Positions 48,301 through 61,917 of a DNA stretch of 64,000 bases are shown piece after piece. Both the position numbers and the translations under genes were made by a program. This stretch comes from Pyrocephalus nanus (lineage: Eukaryota; Chordata; Aves; Passeriformes; Tyrannidae). Under the pieces are notes generated by a model that saw only the letters and a list, made by a program, of their open reading frames with translations, did not search any database and had not been told where the DNA came from. Each line of letters opens with the position of its first letter. The stretch's first letter is position 1. The stretch is taken from positions 8,872,556 to 8,936,555 of the forward strand of contig CM076261.1 of the NCBI GenBank assembly GCA_038380795.1, in the 5' to 3' direction.

Positions 48301-51300
48301 ATTTGATAAAAGCCAAATGAGTTGAGAAAGGGCAATGAACAGCCTGACTGATGGACTGGAAACTGACCCTGGTCAAAGAAGCTTCTGTTTAAGAACAAGC
48401 AGCCTCTGAATCAGAAGCATAATAGATCCACAGCTGAGAACATCTGCAGATAGATATGTATTTCAGGTAAAGTTCTATAATGTTTATTCATGGCATTAAA
48501 TGTTTAAATAATTGTTATCTTACTGCTTGACTTTTTTATATATCACTGTAAGTCTTTTGGAGTTTTACTTCCTATAAGCTTTTGCACTGGTGAAATAGAA
48601 TACTCTCTTCTCAAAAAAAACAGTGAGAAAGAGAGAGAACCAGGATATGATAAATTGAAGAAAAGGTTTCCAAGAAGATCCCTGAGATAATTCTATGAAA
48701 TCTGCTCCTGAAGGTACCAATAGAAGTATCAGTGTAAGAAAACAGGTTAGAATGTAGATCACTGGCTCATTAATTTTGTTTTAGTAAAAAATGAACACTC
48801 ACATTGAGAAGTTTCCTCCCACAGGCTGGCAAGCAAGACATGCTCAGGGCCACAATATGAAAAAGCTGTCTATGCAAGGAAACTTGAAAATCTTTGTCTC
48901 CCAGCAACTGCTCAATCTCTTTTGACCCAAGAAGTTTTAACTCTCCATGGTAAACACACATTATTCTTAAACTGAACGCATTCTTCCATCACTTAAATGT
49001 ACTTTCACAGCCATGATGACATTTGCTGACAAAATCCAGTCTAACTTATTAAGAGTTTGAGTACTGACTTAAGACCAGGGATGATACCTGATTCTGATTA
49101 TGTCATTTGTATAAGAGGATATTAGACTTTTGCTTTTGAACACAGTCTTAGCTGTCACTCTGTTGGAAAAAAACTTCTAATAATGATGTCAAGAAATTAC
49201 TTGATCGGAGATTTCAACCTCACCTTTTTCCTTCTCGAGGAGATGCAGTGATTTAGGGCTTCCATACAGGCACTGTAGATATCAACAAAGGCCTGATAGA
49301 AAGCAAGTTGGCTTGTGTCGAACTCTAAGGACAAGAATTACAAATGGGTATATCTTGATTGAATACCAATGTTTAAACAGAAAAATTATATTTGATTTCC
49401 CAGACAGAGAAACAGCAGAGACAGATCAGTTACAGAGGTCTCCCCAAATAGCACAGGGTAGATGGAGCTACACAAATACTTCTAACATAAGGTACTTTCA
49501 GTGTGCAACAAATGTAATTAAATTTAAAACAGAAGCACCAGGTGAGATACTGTCACACCAAAAAAATGTCCAGGGGAAATGTATGTGAATGTATGAAAAC
49601 ATATGTGAATGCTGTTTATTTAAAAACCCCTACTATTTGACTATACTCTACACAAAGAAACAGAAGATTTCCAGTAATAGAGATCATCATTTAGAGCCAA
49701 GCCAAACGCTGTCCAGAGAGATTATGACCTAACTATCCACATCCTGGACTAAGAATTTCAAAACAAAAAAAATCCCACTCACATTATTATTTATGCTGAA
49801 ATATTACCTAAATTTTTGCCATTTCTGAGTTCCAAAATATACTAATCTTCTTCATAGGAATACATTATTTATTTCACTTGAACAGCTTTCATACACAACC
49901 TCCAACCCAGGAAGGAATAATGAGCAAACACATGTTAAGACAAACTATCTAAAGAGTAGAGTACTGCTGATGGGTTTGATTTACATCTGAATGGATTTAG
50001 CATCAGCATTTGGAAATCGCAAAGTCTACATTCCCCTCTCCAAACTCAAATTTTTCAGCTCATAAACCTTTTTGAGATTTATAACAGCTTGCTTAGCAGT
50101 GTCTTCTGCACCCCATATGCTAGGGGGATGGGTTTTATTAATATCACTAGAAAATTACAGAAGCCAAGCTTTATGAGCACGGACCCAAATACAGAGGATA
50201 CTACCTCAGAGTAAAAAACATTTAAAAAAAAAATTTTAAAAACCCACCACAACTCCAAGGTGAAAGTAGTTATTTGTACCACCAATAGTAACATAAACCA
50301 AAAAACACGCCTCTGTTAACATTGGATCACTTTAGCAGTGCTCCTAACTCAAAGAAGAGAACACGACAGTGAAAGTTTTAGAGATGAATGTAGTCACTGT
50401 GTGACACATAGAAGGCAGAGAGGGAAGGGAAGCAGAGCAAGTGAGAAATATTTTTCTCATTTTCCGTAATCTGGTAGGTTTTTCTCATATCTTGAATTTC
50501 AAGACTCTACTGGCAAATCTTAGTATAATGTCATGTAAGCCTCATATCTAACCTTATTCTTAGAAGTAGATATTATAAATTTTCCCAACTGAGAACAGAA
50601 AGTAAGGTTTTGTGACTGCTTTTGCTAAATACTCCTTGCACAACATGAGCAGACACCCAGCCAAGCCTTGCATTCTACCTCCATGGAACACACTAACTTT
50701 CTACCTGCTCATGTGAAAGAGAACTGCTTTTATATACGTGAGGGATTCAGAGAGGAAAAAAAAAAAAAAGGGAAAAATCTAATGTATGTAGGAAACAGGG
50801 AGCTACCAACTCTAGGCAGTTCTCTCTTGCTAACCCAGCATTAGTGGCACATCATAGTAGTGCATGTAGTGCCTTAACTGTAGCACCAGCAATGACATAT
50901 GTAGGATCACTTTTATGACTTTCAGAACATGTCAATGCCTGCTAACAAGATATTTATTTATTTTAATTAAATAGTCTTTACATAAATTAATATCCTAAGA
51001 AAGTAAATACTTCGTAGTGTTTACAATAACTGTATTATTATACAACAAAATTTAACTCTTCCAAAAAGAAATAACATAACTCAGTTTTATGTTGTTGATA
51101 CTCACTTTTCCCAAAATAACAAAGCTAATATTTTAACCAACTTTTGAGAAGTCTCTGAAATCAAGACTGCCTCTACCAAAAAGTAAAATCTTTTGCTCTT
51201 CTCTGAGAAAATTACATAGCAAAACACAAAAGTCAATTTTTACCTTTTAACTAAATACATTACCTGTCAATATAATACAATATTTATTGTCAATTCCTGC

Positions 51301-52997
51301 AGCTGCTGTTATAGAACCTTTCACTCTTTACTATAACTAAAAAAAAAAGAAAAATTTAAAAAAAAAAAAAAAAAAAGTGACTGGAACAACTGTGAACTAT
51401 GAAGGGAAATGTGATATCATTTTCTTATTGTTATCCAGAATGACACAGGATAGATGTGGAAACCCATCTTTGACTTTTTCCAGATGTTCATGGAACTGTA
51501 TCAGCATTCTAGCTTTGTTTTATGCGGACATGTATTCTGTGAACTTCCTTGCTCAGGATTTTCTTTTTTATCATATATGAGAGAATTTTGACAATGTTTC
51601 AGTGAGGACATGGAAAGTCATAAAAATAATTTAAAAAATCATGTATCATAAGTGGCTGTTGAGAGAACAGGATGGTAATGAACATGTGGTACTTCACTCC
51701 TAAAGCAATGCAGTTTCATGAGCTTAAATTTATTTCGGTTAGGAGTCTTCATAAAATTATGATACAATGAGACTACAGTAGCAAAAGAGGGGGCCAGTCC
51801 TTCATGGCTGGAGAACTGCTACATTAGGTAGAACCCTGGCTCACCCCTATATGCCAGCAAGACAAACCTGATCTCAGACAACCCCCATAAGTTTTCATTT
51901 ACAAATTGCCCAAAATTCTTAATGAAACTTAGAGGTAGGACTGAACAGTGAAGATTTTATTTGATTCAGTGCTGTGACAAAAAAAAATTATTTCTATATG
52001 TTGATTCTCTCCCCCAAATCTTGTTGAGGCAACAAGCTGCATGAGTAGCAGCTTCAAGGACTGCAGAAGAGCAAGTCCACTGTGGACGCAGATGCTTAGC
52101 CAGAGACTGACGGAAAGTATCCATGTGTACCTGCTGACTTTCCCTTTCACTTTCATGTATCCACTCCTTCTGCATATTTCACAACTATTGAATATCTTCC
52201 CAAGAAGTGCAAGTTCAACAAATCAATGTTGCCCAGTATCTCTGTTCTGCAGAAAACAGTTATTTACTGTGTGACAAATCTATGGATAACAATACTAAAA
52301 TTATTAGTATTTTGATAAGATTACTTTCTTTTTTTTTTTCTGTTAGCTGTCAAAATATTGCATCCTCTGTAATATTGCCTGGTTCATACCTCTCTGCACA
52401 TTTTTGAAAGCACCCATACTTGAAGTCAAAAGAGTTGAACCTCTATGCCATTGACCACAACAGAGCAGTTTCCTTCCTCACTGGTACTTACAGCTTTCTA
52501 AACTTTGGACAACTTTGTGGAATTTTATTATTGAAAAAATCGTGCTGAAATGTCCTCTTCCCCCACTTAGTGAGGCTGTCTAATCGAGTAATTCAATCAG
52601 CCTGATTCCTGAAAATGCAAAGGTTGATCAGCAGTACTAAAACTTATAATCACAAAAAGCTCCTGCTGTAATGAATTAGGCCCCTGAAGATGAAAATGGG
52701 CATCATGCGTGTTTATAGAAACAGAAACTGAGCACAATCTGATACCAGTTTAAAAGGCATCTCTTGTCCTCTTCAGATAGCACTGATTGTTAGTGTTTCT
52801 GCCAGTCTTGTACTTTATTCTTAGTCAAACCTGAAACATCAGATAGCCAAGAATAAGACAAAGGATAACTACGTAAATATTTATCTCTGAACTAATGAAA
52901 ACTGGGAGACCAATAAGTGTTACAAAGTTCGAACTGTTGCCAGCACAACAACATCAACTACAATTATTTTTTTATTCTTGTCATATTTGTCTGGGAT
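42355..52997. other. Unique noncoding sequence, about 10.6 kb
   Basis: No gene or transposon is supported. The longest ORFs are a 113-codon plus-strand ORF at 44687-45028 and a 137-codon plus-strand ORF at 47114-47527. Neither has recognisable motifs. Octamer-like motifs occur at 44271-44278 and 44327-44334. The tract at about 45594-45660 is A/C-rich simple sequence. An A-rich run lies at 51339-51377. Confidence 0.5.
51339..51377 (+). repeat. A-rich tract ending in A20
   Basis: The stretch is A-rich with one G and a TTT interruption, then 20 consecutive A. It could be a retroposition tail, but no body is recognised upstream. It may be simple slippage. Confidence 0.8.
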
Positions 52998-53155
52998 ATC
53001 ATAGAATCACAGATTCACAGAATCATTAAGCTTAGAAAAGACCTCTAAGATCACCTAGTACCACCAGCACGTTCACCACTGAACCTTGTCCTCTAGTGCC
53101 ATATCAACATGTTTTTTGAAATCTTCCAGGGATGGTGTTTATAAGACTTTCACCA
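52998..53155 (-). mobile_element. CR1 LINE, 3' end, minus strand
   Basis: The plus strand begins ATCATAGAATCACAG and then carries the CR1 tail landmarks AATCATTAAGC, AAAGACCTCTAAGATCACC, CTGAACCTTGTCC, CATGTTTTTTGAA and CTTCCAGGGATGGTG. Homology is lost at about 53155. The copy is 5' truncated, non-coding and diverged. Confidence 0.92.
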
Positions 53156-56100
53156 GTATGTCTTTGTAATTCCACAAGTTTCACACTGCAGCTGTGTTTA
53201 ATTACCACTCCAGGTGTATGTAAGATTTTTGGGATTAAAATCCAATTTGGCACCTGGACTGTGAGGTCTGTATTTCTAAGAATGATGGTAATTTCCTAGA
53301 CTCTACAATGGAGCCTATTGTGGGTGTAATTTGAGTCCATCAATATGTCTACAGTGAAGGTAAGAACAAGAGTTCTCTTGTGAAACACTACATTATTCGC
53401 AGACAAACTTGTGGGGTCTAGATAAAGCATGAATTTCCTGGAATCTGCTATGCAGCCAACTGTGGCATCACCAAGAAACCACAGGGACACAACCCCATGG
53501 CCAGGTCAAACTCTGCTGGCTCTATAGAATGTGTTAAAAATCATCCTTTTGCATTTCAATGTTCTAAATTTCTGTGCCAAAAAAATTTATGTGCCAACCT
53601 TAAAAAGAATTTTCTATATGAAATTTTTTTACCATCATGACTGTAGGTAAGGCGATATATGAACAAAAGAGCATAAAATGCTATTCAGTTCTTATTGCTG
53701 TGTCCCTTTTATTGGGGGCTAGCTGTCTTTTGAAATGTATTACTATATACTTTAATACACAAATATTAATTATTAATTAATGTACTCTGAACTGTATCAC
53801 TATTGATTCCCTTCAGGAACTACTTCTATATGCTGTTCTACACCTGAGAAAGCTCAATAAAATTCTTGTCAGCCACTGGCTGGAGTGCATGCTTTTTGGC
53901 ATTTCACACTACTTCAGTGTAAAAACAGTGTTAAAATTGTTTCCAGTTTTAAAATCAGCACTTGGTCATATCTGATGATAGTAGAAAATCAAGTTCATTC
54001 TCTTAATCACTTTGAAAGATATACAGTGTTCTACTTGCTCTATGTCTAGACTCATAAAAATGGGATTACATTTTTCTCATTTACTACACCTTTCACCAAT
54101 GCTGTTGAAAATTTTTATGTTTTCAGACCAGATGATGACATCTCTGAAATCCAGTCCATTGATTGCTTTAAACAAAATCCCTAAAGAAATGTAGTATGAT
54201 AAAATTCAACAGTAAACACAGTGTGTATGGATGGAAATGGTGCAATGCCCCAGACCGAGATATCAGGAAAATACGAGAACTAAAATGAAAGAAACAAGGG
54301 ATGTTTAAGACTTTGGAAATCAAAAAAACCCATATAATGAATTTTCCTCCTTCCAAAGATGTAAACAGTATTTTTTCTTCTTTTATGAGTATTATGGAAC
54401 TTTGCTTATTTATTTTGTTCTTTGTTAAGTGTAAGCATGACAGATGCACTGCACAGTGTTTACGCAAAGGTTGTAAGGTACAGCGCTTTCTGGCATCTTG
54501 TGTGGTTACTGATTCAGACTTGTATGTCTGGCAGAACTTGAAGGGACTTTTAGGACAGATTTTCCATTTGGAAGTAAACTCAAAGTATGCAAGTTCACAC
54601 TGTATTTGACCCAGGTTTAGGACTATGTTCTGACACACTGATGCAGGAGAGCCCACCAAAGCATTTCAAACCCAAGCCCGTGAAGAAAATATTCTTTTTT
54701 CCTGATGGCTTCAAGCCATATTTATGTGAGCGACGCCTTTCACTTTGTTTTACAGGGTGATTTGTTTTACATCACAACTTCCATGAAGGGCTCAGTAAAC
54801 TCAGTCCTTTCAATTCAAGGTTGGACTAATTTTTCTCTCAAGCAGCCTCGAGCTCACACTGCCCAGGGAAGCCCACCCACTGGGAGTGCTGCATCACCAA
54901 GAACGACTCCTCACAGGTGCCACCCCCAGACACAACACCTCACTTGTCCTTGCAGCTGAGATGTCCAACTGGTGGTGCAGCCATGGCAGAGTAGCTGCGG
55001 TGAGCAGCTGTCATCATCTCAGCTCAAATGTGCTGCTTGCTTCCCAGCTGAGACAGAGGTCATGCTGCTGATGTAAATCACCAAGAGGTGCAAAAGAATC
55101 AAGCCTGAGGCCTCCGACCAAGGGACAAAAGCCCCCTCAAAACTTGCCATGTGGGTACAAGCACATGCAAAGGCTCACACTGTCACACTAACTAATCAGG
55201 CTTTCTAAAAATACTCAACATGATTACATGAGGAAAAGCAATACATAAAGACATAAACAGCCAAACAGAAAAGACAGATCCTCAGAAATAAAGTGAAATA
55301 TTTATTCTCAGACAAAGTATTTGTCTAAACAGTGTCCAACACACAAATATATAGTTTCCTACTCCTGAACAGTAATTCTACAGTAAGACTTCCCAGTAAA
55401 ATATTTATGTTACAGTGATTTGAATGATCAACAAGGGAACATTTCAACATGGTGCTCTACACCAGGCCAGAGATGCTGGTTGCTAAAGCACTGTAGTGCT
55501 GTCCTTATATACCCTATACTGCTACAGCAAAATACTGTCAATGAGCCAAGATAACCACTGTAGCAGTAGGGCTGGTGTCAGAGTAAGGGCCTAACTCTGT
55601 AGACGAATTTTCTCACTGTAACTGTGTGTGTGAGCAGCCTGTTTCTGATTTTGCTGGTCTTCAAGAACTTCACAATATGGAAAATAGGTTTTGTAGTAAC
55701 CTGGGACTTAAAAGTCGTTGGCAATGCACACTGTCCAACAAGCTTTTCATAGGAAGCAGGACAAGCGAGGGAGTGGCTACTTACAAAAACATAGAAGGCT
55801 ACTCTTCATTTACTTAATTTACTAGCAGCCCTAATGAAGAGTATAAATTAAAAAAAAAAACAGTTACACTCTTGTGCTTTCATTTCTTTCACACATATGT
55901 TGTGCTCTCCCCTCTTCAAGTTTTATTGAGTGCCTTCTCCTTCACATGTGCCCTTGATTTCTTCCTTGTGTTTGCTACTTCTGCTTCTTCCCTCAAAAGG
56001 ACAGAGGGAGAAAGAAAACAGCTGCTCTATCTCTCCTAAAACAGCCTTAAAATAACGTGACAGTGATGATCAAACTTCTTTTCTACTGCCTTGCACCCAG

Positions 56101-57701
56101 GCGTACTCATCCTAGCTACAACCAGGATACTAAAAAAACCTGTCCCAGTTTGTACCACAGCATCAGTGCAATACCTTCCGAAGTCCACCAGCCTCAGAAA
56201 GAAGCTGCACAACCCCATGGGCCACGCAAAAGATTCCCAAGTCTTCTCTCCAATGCAACGCTGACTGTCAAAAGCACAAATCGTGAGTGGCAGTGATATC
56301 TCCTGTGTTAGGTTCTCTTCAGTGGTGGAACACAAGTATGCTAATACCGCTACAGCATAATTATATACATTATACAGAAGGTGTTATATATCATGCCCTA
56401 AAGTGACTATTTTGAATATTGCTCAGTTTTTACATAGCAGTGAGTCCAGAAATAAAGACTCCATAGGTTCAATGAACACCAACTTTCCAAACTTCTAGGC
56501 AGCAACACCCAGCAGGAAATTAAGCAGGACTTATCATTCATGCCTAAGAAGCAATTACAGAAGCTTCTGTTTCCCCAGTCATAAATTTCCTGGCCACATA
56601 AAGCTGCACAGAAAGTGCTGAAGAAATGTTAACATCCAGTGTGTAGTGAACTAAAGGAAAATTAACTTTCATGCATAGAATAAGCTATTGTTGCAAGTTT
56701 CTGCTGAGGCAAAAAAGGCATGCTAACACCTTTGACTAATTAAGTTTGCCATAGGATGTGTTCCACATGTTAAATATTCTTGACTCTTGGAAACACTGAA
56801 ATGACAGTCAGAAATGGTTATTGGTAATACTGTACCACCACACACCTTTCTAGGACCCTGTGAAATGACCATATTTGTGCCACCACAACTAGATCTCACT
56901 GCAGTTGCTAAGCATTCTTTTTACTTCAAGTTCTCCGTGTCTCCATATAGAAATTTCTTCTTACATTAATTATGACTCAGAAACTGCACATCACCTATGC
57001 AAAAACCAGCACACTATGAAAACAGGGAATGATAGGATCTATAGTTTGGGTTTTTTTCCTTAAAGTCATGTCTCCTCTCTTTCTGTCATTTCAGAGATAC
57101 TTGCCACGTGAAATCATGTAACAGGATCTTCATCTGCAAATGCTCTACTTCAATCCCTGTCTGCACCACTTTTACTTATATCTACGGAATTTTTTATCAG
57201 TGGAGGTCTGGACACATGATTATCCATTGCTTTGCAACTCATCATTCTGCAGGCATAGTCACTGATAAGAGAAAAGCTCTGAAGAAATCCTATTCTCACT
57301 ATTCTTTAAACTATGATATCTCCATAAGCCCCAAGCCGACTCCTGCTGCAGTCATATAGTACAAACCACAGAACAGGAAAAGCCTCTTCTCAAAGGAGTT
57401 TGTAAGCTCAGTCAAAGCAGGGTTTTTTTCAATCCACTTGGTACTGGGCAGATATAAGTACCATCAAGAGATAGTGTTACTGCTTGGAATATGAAAGACA
57501 AAATCCATATGTTGACTTTAAATAAAGAACAGTGGTTTTCACAGTTTGCTTTGATTTTTATCAAGTTGTATTAACCTGTATTCTGGAAACATTTTCAGCT
57601 TCTCATATGCTTAGGCTTTAGTATCCTGCTAGTAATATAAGCAACAAAGCTTCAGACAGTTTTGTGAGGACATACCTCAGAGCCAAAGCACATGAAGTAA
57701 C
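53156..57701. other. Unique noncoding sequence including the longest ORF in the window
   Basis: No gene can be supported. The longest ORF of the window (163 codons, minus strand, 54168-54659) lies here and overlaps a 102-codon plus-strand ORF (54301-54609). Neither has a recognisable domain, and I treat both as probably chance. A/T-only palindromic sequence lies at about 53762-53781. Confidence 0.5.
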
Positions 57702-57984
57702 TGCACTAGTTTCACTGGGATAGAGTCCATTTTCTTCCTAGTAGCTGGTACAGTGCTGTGGTTTGGGTATATTACGAGAATAATGTTGATAACACACTGA
57801 TGTTTTGGTTGTTGCTATGTAGTGCTTACCCTAAATCAAAGACTTTCCAGCGTCTCATGCTCTGCCAGTGAGTTTTGGGGGTTTTCTTACTTTTTTTTTT
57901 CCTGATTCTCCTCCCCATCCGAGGGAGGGAGGAGAGTGAGTAGCTGCATGGTACTTAACTGCCATCTGGGGTTAATCCACAACA
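57702..57984 (+). mobile_element. Solo LTR of an avian endogenous retrovirus, internally deleted
   Basis: The two ends match an avian LTR family I recognise. The start carries TTCACTGGGATAGAGTCC, CTTCCTAGTAGCTGGT and AATGTTGATAACACACTGA. The end carries GGGGTTTTCTTAC, CCTGATTCTCCTCCCCATCC, GAGTGAGTAGCTGC and CTGGGGTTAATCCACAACA. The outer limits, TG at 57702 and CA at 57984, fit LTR termini. The middle, which normally contains the TATA-like and poly-A-signal region, is missing at about 57873, so this is a dead remnant of 283 bp. No internal retroviral genes are present, hence a solo LTR. No clear target-site duplication is visible. I believe the family is ERVL-like, but that is from memory. 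Confidence 0.82.
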
Positions 57985-60900
57985 CTCATCTCTCATAAAA
58001 ACTGAACAAATAGTCTTTCCAGGTAACTGGCTGTCTGTACAGACTTAATAATTAATAAACACTGTAGTTCATGGCTTCAAAAATATGTAGGTATTTAAAT
58101 TCCAATATAGACTTTTATATTATGGGATTTAGTATTGTCAGTCTTACATGGGTGATGGACAGCATGCAGAGTCTGTATAATCTCTTCTATTAAAATATCG
58201 GCATAAAATTTGTTTTTCCCCACTGAATACCCACTCACCACTCTACAACTAGTCTAGCTAAATGTCTAAACTAAATTTGTTCTACATTTGCTGTAATGGA
58301 CATCACAAGCGTAGACAATGTTGAGTTTAACATATATATCCCCTCAATGAAATCCCCTCTGATTCTTCTGCAGTGCTGTGGCTGGTTGTTTCATCCTATA
58401 AAAACTTTGCTATACTATATTCCACTGGTGTCCTTGAAATATGAGTTCATTTCTGAACCTTCTTCTCTTGATGCTTGTACAGACACCACACAAGTAAAAC
58501 CTGACAACTTCGGTGATAACAGAATGAACTTCTCTGAGATATTAAAAGGCATTATTTTAACTCAGAATTTGGACAAAATTATAATCCTTGAGCTGACACA
58601 CAAAAATATGATTAAAATGCAGATGTTCTGCAAGACAATGCTCACTCTTAGTGGAATAAAGGTTTGCTTTTAAACATACATTTTAAGACCGAGATAAGCT
58701 TACAGATTACATCCATTCTAGATTCAACTACAACAGTCCAAGGTAACTACTGAAGAGAGTAAACACTTCAGTTAACAAATTTAAAAAAAAAAAAAAAAAA
58801 AAAAAGAAATATGAGAAAATGCAGGTAAGAGATCAAAAGAAGGGCTCAGGTTTGAGGTAGAATGTTGAAATATAGATTTCACTAAGTAAAAAAGGAAGCA
58901 TATGATACACATAGAATGGAGGTGACTTAAGATCTTATAAATTTGCAGCTAAACCGGTTGTCTGGAAAGCACCTTGAGCACTTCCCAGGTCAGTGAGAAA
59001 TGAATGTGTTATTAGGGAAGAAGGAGCTGCTTTGCCTGGGATGCAAGTTCTTCAGCACTCTTGAATGCAAATAACTCTCAGCTTTGATTCTGGAAGGCAA
59101 AAGCATTTGAGAGGACATAGTGACTTTTCCAGGATTAAAATGAAATATTTACTCTGCTATGACTTCTGCTCAACAGCAAAAGCTTCTTATAGTAAACTTA
59201 TTGGGTTTTTTTAATGCCATTTGGATTAAATGAAGTAACATTTTTGAAATTAAATTGTCACAATTATCAAGACAATTAATGGTCAGGAAATCCTCAGAAT
59301 ATTTGTTTCATAACATAATGTTTCAATTTTCCAATATTTTCAAAATATTTCTTTTCAAGATTGTCTCTCATGAAATGTTGTGTCAAAACAGGTGAAAAGA
59401 GCCCATAAGATACAGACTCCAGGCATGAGCTGGGCCAGTAAGTCATGGTATTTGAAAGACCTGCATGCATCTAACACACAACTTTGAAACAGAAATATGA
59501 AACTCAGTAAGAAATCTTTTAATCTTGTTCCCCTTTATAAGTAAAAACAGCATCTGAATTTCCAGAGGGTTAATAAATCCACAAGAAATACAGCAGCCTT
59601 TACCAATGTAATACTTTTCAAAACCATCATAACCTTAAAATCACACTCAGGAGGGTATAAAAGACATGAAACCTCACTAAGTATATAGGAAAGAGTAATT
59701 ATTCATTCCTATGAAAGTTCAGCTGCAGTCTTCAGTCTGAACTTTCAATACATGGTGAAACATAATTTATTTGTACTGGGCATTGCTGCTTCCTAATATA
59801 ACCCAAAACCTCAGGGACATGCTGGTAGTAATGCAAACACAGGATGGTCTTTTAAGCCAAAAAATCATTTCAAAATTTATCTCAAGTAGAAAGTTATTAT
59901 GATTCCACAATGGTGGCATGCATTTGTTTGACATTCACCATGGCATACCGGGGACAGAGAATTATCTGAATTTCGTTCCCATGATCTAACAGAGAAGCTA
60001 TCTAAGCAACTTGGTGCTTTAAATCTATTCTCCCTTTTTCCTCATGTAACCAAACTAAACACAGTAAACAAATGCAAAGATTCATAGAAATTCTTTGGAA
60101 GGATTTTAAATTCTCTATTTCAACTCTATTGGTTCTATTATTTGATGTATAAGAAAAATATCCAGAAATAACCTTAAATGCTCTTTTTTGGTATTCTAAC
60201 AAACTTTGACTACAAACTTAATTGATGAGTAGTTTAACTATTCTAAGTTGCCTTTCTCAATGGACAAAATTATTGTTTTGGAAGAACAAGCATTTAAGCA
60301 GATCCATTTGCAGAAATCAAGACCCAGGTAGTATGGCAGTCAGCAGAAAATAAAAAATTGATGTACATAACTACAATGAAGAGAAAAAAAAATGAGTAAT
60401 TTTAAACAGAAGACATTGTTACGGAGTGTATACTTACAGAGTATTATGATGAGGAATAATTGCACTGATTTATTGGAAGTAAAGTTTAAAATTAACATTG
60501 TGGAAAACACTCCTGTTGGTGGTAATGTCATTTTTAAAGATGTTTAAAACTAGTACTAGGAAAGAGCTATAGCATCCATACTAAGTAATGCAACTCTCTA
60601 CTACCTTGTGTTCTAATTTTCAATTGCCTATCTCAAAGATTCTGTACTCAAAAGTTGTTACCTAAACTAATAATCAGAATTTTATTACCTCAGAAGTACA
60701 ACTTAAAAATGAAATTGTATTACTGCATGAATACCGCAACATTTCAAAATCAGATTCGGTGTTATATGGATACATCATCAGTGAAACCAGACTGATTACC
60801 TAGCTCTTCACGGCTAAAGAAGATTAGCCCGGCTCACTCTTCCCGTATTTATTCTTTTCCTTTCTATATAAATGCTGATTTGAAAAAGAAACTATCTGGG

Positions 60901-61917
60901 AGGTATCCAATGTTAGTTCCACACATTGAGGTTGTGGCTAACCAGAAATCTTTCATTAAGCTAAAAAGGGCTACTAAAACCAAAATTTTATCAGTGTTAG
61001 GCAATACTCACAAGGGTCTCAAGAAACAAGAACCTTCAGTTGGCCAAACATTTTTAAGCACCTCTGTCAATATACCAACATAATTTAGAGAATGCTGTAT
61101 CATTTTGTAGTCATCCTGAAAGAGAAGGTATATGATCTCTAAAGGAGAAAGGGGCTGAAAAAAATAACAAACCAAAGAAGTTAAATATTCCAGGACTTAT
61201 CCAGAGTATTATCTATCAGCTGATTTTGAATAACATAATTCCAAGATAATAGTGGAGTATTTTGAAATGAGCCTGAAATTCTACATGCCTGCCTTCCATT
61301 TGCAGATGGCCCAAATAAAACTGCTTCTATATGTAAAAGATAAAGGGATAGTTGTTCTTCCAACTCTATAAGGTTTAAGAGGTGATAGTTTGTATCACAC
61401 CCCTAATTTAAACATTTTTCAAGTGTTTATGTTACCAAAATGAAAATATTTTCAGAGGCTTTAATACAGCAGTGTGAAAAGAAAAGCTAAAACCAGAAAA
61501 TGATCTTTTGATTCAGAAGTTGGCATTTGAAAAGACTGAGAAAAACTAACCTAAAGAATTTGAACACAAAGTTACCACCCCCCTCACCCATTTCCGAAAC
61601 TGTCAGGAGCTAGATTATTAACAGAATTAAGTTAAAACATTTCTGAGGTGGAAATTATGGACTTGTAGAATCAACTAATTTTCCTGCAGGATTAAAGCAA
61701 GTGATGGAATAATCACTAAAAGAACACATGAAATTTCCCATGCTTTATCATAGCAAAAATAACCAATTACATATACACCAAAATAATTTTTTTTCCTTTC
61801 TGCTATTGTAATTTTTTTTACTTTCCTCCTTGTATTCTCTTTTTACTCAGCCTAGAAATTAACTCACCAAGAGTGCACATTTACCTTACTCACACTTCAT
61901 TTACATGAGGGCAGTAT
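57985..61917. other. Unique noncoding sequence
   Basis: No gene is supported. A 125-codon plus-strand ORF at 58296-58673 has no motif. An A23 run lies at 58783-58805. The rest is A/T-rich with frequent stops. Confidence 0.5.
58783..58805 (+). repeat. A23 homopolymer
   Basis: An uninterrupted run of 23 A. No retroposed gene or SINE body is recognised upstream. It may be a slippage product. Confidence 0.85.

Noticed and set aside
57069..57359. Acceptor-like CATTTCAG followed by an 83-codon ORF
   Set aside because: A good pyrimidine tract is present, but the peptide shows no similarity to a known exon and no consensus donor closes it.
58296..58673. 125-codon plus-strand ORF after an acceptor-like CTGCAG
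   Set aside because: No family resemblance and no donor site to define an exon. The acceptor-like match alone is common in bird noncoding DNA.
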